DNA of 40,072 bases from Alphaproteobacteria bacterium (GTDB lineage Bacteria; Pseudomonadota; Alphaproteobacteria; Micavibrionales; Micavibrionaceae): contig JAOUOR010000009.1 of assembly GCA_029880245.1 (NCBI GenBank), positions 1 through 40,072 on the forward strand. The letters run 5' to 3'. The notes beneath the pieces were generated by a model, which worked only from the letters and a program-made list of their open reading frames with translations, had not been told where the DNA came from and searched no databases. The translations under genes were made by a program, and so were the position numbers. Below, piece by piece: positions 38,847 to 40,072 of the stretch. Position 1 is the stretch's first letter. Each line of letters begins with the position of its first letter.

Positions 38847-39107
38847 ATGGCTAATCATGCATCTTCAAAAAAACGTGTAAGACGCAATGCGAGACGTGTA
38901 GAAATCAATGGTGCTCGCCGTGGGCGCATTCGCAGCTTCATTAAGAAGGTCGAAGAATGTGTAGAAGCATCTGATTCCAAGGCAGCAAGCGAGGCGCTGA
39001 CAGCCGTTCAGCAAGAGCTATACAGAGGTGTAGCAAAGGGTATCTGGCACAAAAATACAGCAGCCAGAAAGCTTTCGCGCCTGAGTGCAAAAGTTAAGGC
39101 TTTATAG
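38847..39107 (+). CDS. rpsT: 30S ribosomal protein S20
   Basis: 'MANHASSKKRVRRNARRVEINGARRGRIRSFIKKVEE', 'GVAKGIWHKNTAARKLSRLSAKVKAL'. Confidence 0.97.
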   Translation: MANHASSKKRVRRNARRVEINGARRGRIRSFIKKVEECVEASDSKAASEALTAVQQELYRGVAKGIWHKNTAARKLSRLSAKVKAL

Positions 39108-39167
39108 GTATAAAATAAGCACGACGTTTGAAAAGACCGTCCTTTAACATATTGAAAAAATTACGTA

Positions 39168-39200
39168 AAAAGCTCCCGCTATGAAATTGGGGGCTTTTTT
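39168..39200 (+). terminator. Terminator after rpsT
   Basis: AAAGCTCCC-gctatgaaatt-GGGGGCTTTTTT. Confidence 0.8.
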
Positions 39201-39577
39201 GCTGTAGAAATATGAAAATAATTTTTTTATGTTTTTTTTCCATGTTCCTTGCATGTTCTTATTGCATCACAGTAAAATTTTAGTGTAGTCTTCTTTCCAC
39301 AGCCGAAGACAAAACAAGGTTACTTTAAACCTAAATAAGGGCAAAATTATCGTTTTGCTGAAGGTTTTTTGCGGCTGTCGCAGAGTAAGCCGCTAAGACA
39401 TTTTGGGGATGATCTGTTTTAAGTAAACCCTATTAAAGGGGACTTTGGGTTTTAGGACAGGTCTCAAAAAACGCCAGATATTAGACCTTAATAATGCAGA
39501 AATAGTATGTTTCTGCAAGGGTTGGTTTTTGGCTAAGACAGTCAAGTGCGTGCCATGTAAGCTGCGTAGAATATTAG

Positions 39578-39592
39578 TTAAAAAAAATTTAA
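39578..39592. promoter_or_regulatory. Candidate CtrA site TTAA-N7-TTAA upstream of dnaA
   Basis: TTAA aaaaaat TTAA, 23 nt 5' of dnaA ATG; AT-rich context weakens it. Confidence 0.3.
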
Positions 39593-39615
39593 TAATTAAA
39601 GAGAGGTATAAAAAA

Positions 39616-40072
39616 ATGTCTGAATCCTTAGGAGCTATGACACAAAATGTAAAGTCACCGAAACGTTCTATGGAGGACATGCCTCTTGAGCCTAGCGTTG
39701 AGATAAAGAATGTTTGGGAGAAAGTTCATGGGGATATGCGTCAGGAATTTGGAGAGGCGGTTTTTCGCAGCTGGTTAAAGCCATTAACACTGCAGGCTTA
39801 TTATCACGGCACGATGGAAGTATCTGTTCCTACACGTTTCATGCGCGATTGGATTCAAAATCACTATGCCGAGCGTATTTCCGCGATGTGCAGCGAATGT
39901 AACGCTGAAATAAAACGCGTCCAGATTGTTGTCGTTCAAAATGCTATTATTGACGACACTATAGAGACTCAAGGGTCAGTCTCGGAGGCTGACAGTGCTC
40001 AGGCCAATAAGCAGCTTCGTGTGGCAATTGAAGAAATTTCTTCTCCTCTGGATGTCCGGTTCAGGTTCGAGA
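39616..40072 (+). CDS. dnaA: Chromosomal replication initiator DnaA, N-terminal part, truncated by window end
   Basis: Translation MSESLGAMTQ...VWEKVHGDMRQEFGEAVFRSWLKPLTLQAYYHGTMEVSVPTRFMRDWIQNHYAERI matches DnaA domain I; mutM-rpsT-dnaA order. Confidence 0.93.
   Translation, partial: MSESLGAMTQNVKSPKRSMEDMPLEPSVEIKNVWEKVHGDMRQEFGEAVFRSWLKPLTLQAYYHGTMEVSVPTRFMRDWIQNHYAERISAMCSECNAEIKRVQIVVVQNAIIDDTIETQGSVSEADSAQANKQLRVAIEEISSPLDVRFRFE

Overview
Chromosomal window from a low-to-mid GC alphaproteobacterium. Gene order and content (DUF3576-leuS-lptE-holA, ffs-dnaX-ybaB, groESL with CIRCE, mutM-rpsT-dnaA) support the class; no finer placement is claimed. Most of it is housekeeping: asnB fragment, glycosyltransferase, YqgE/AlgH, M16 peptidase, thrC, pdxST, Smr protein, yggS, porin, leuS, lptE, holA, 4.5S RNA, dnaX, ybaB, xth, rsmB, groESL, panD, mutM, rpsT and the dnaA 5' end. 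The most unusual signals are: (1) a ~130 bp multi-hairpin palindromic repeat apparently inserted in frame in leuS, adding ~43 aa; (2) a family of short TATAGYC-ended MITE-like elements, one nested in the loop of another palindromic repeat; (3) an RLAN/RimK-type ATP-grasp + GNAT pair, and separately a divergent GCS2-like (glutamate-cysteine ligase-like) gene wedged between lptE and holA; (4) an SPFH/flotillin-like gene lacking its N-terminal membrane anchor, abutting pdxT with a deletion-like junction; (5) two tandemly duplicated gene pairs (small membrane proteins, TPR proteins) whose 5' regions are also duplicated; (6) an XRE regulator + methyltransferase cassette. No CRISPR array, prophage or full-length IS was seen.
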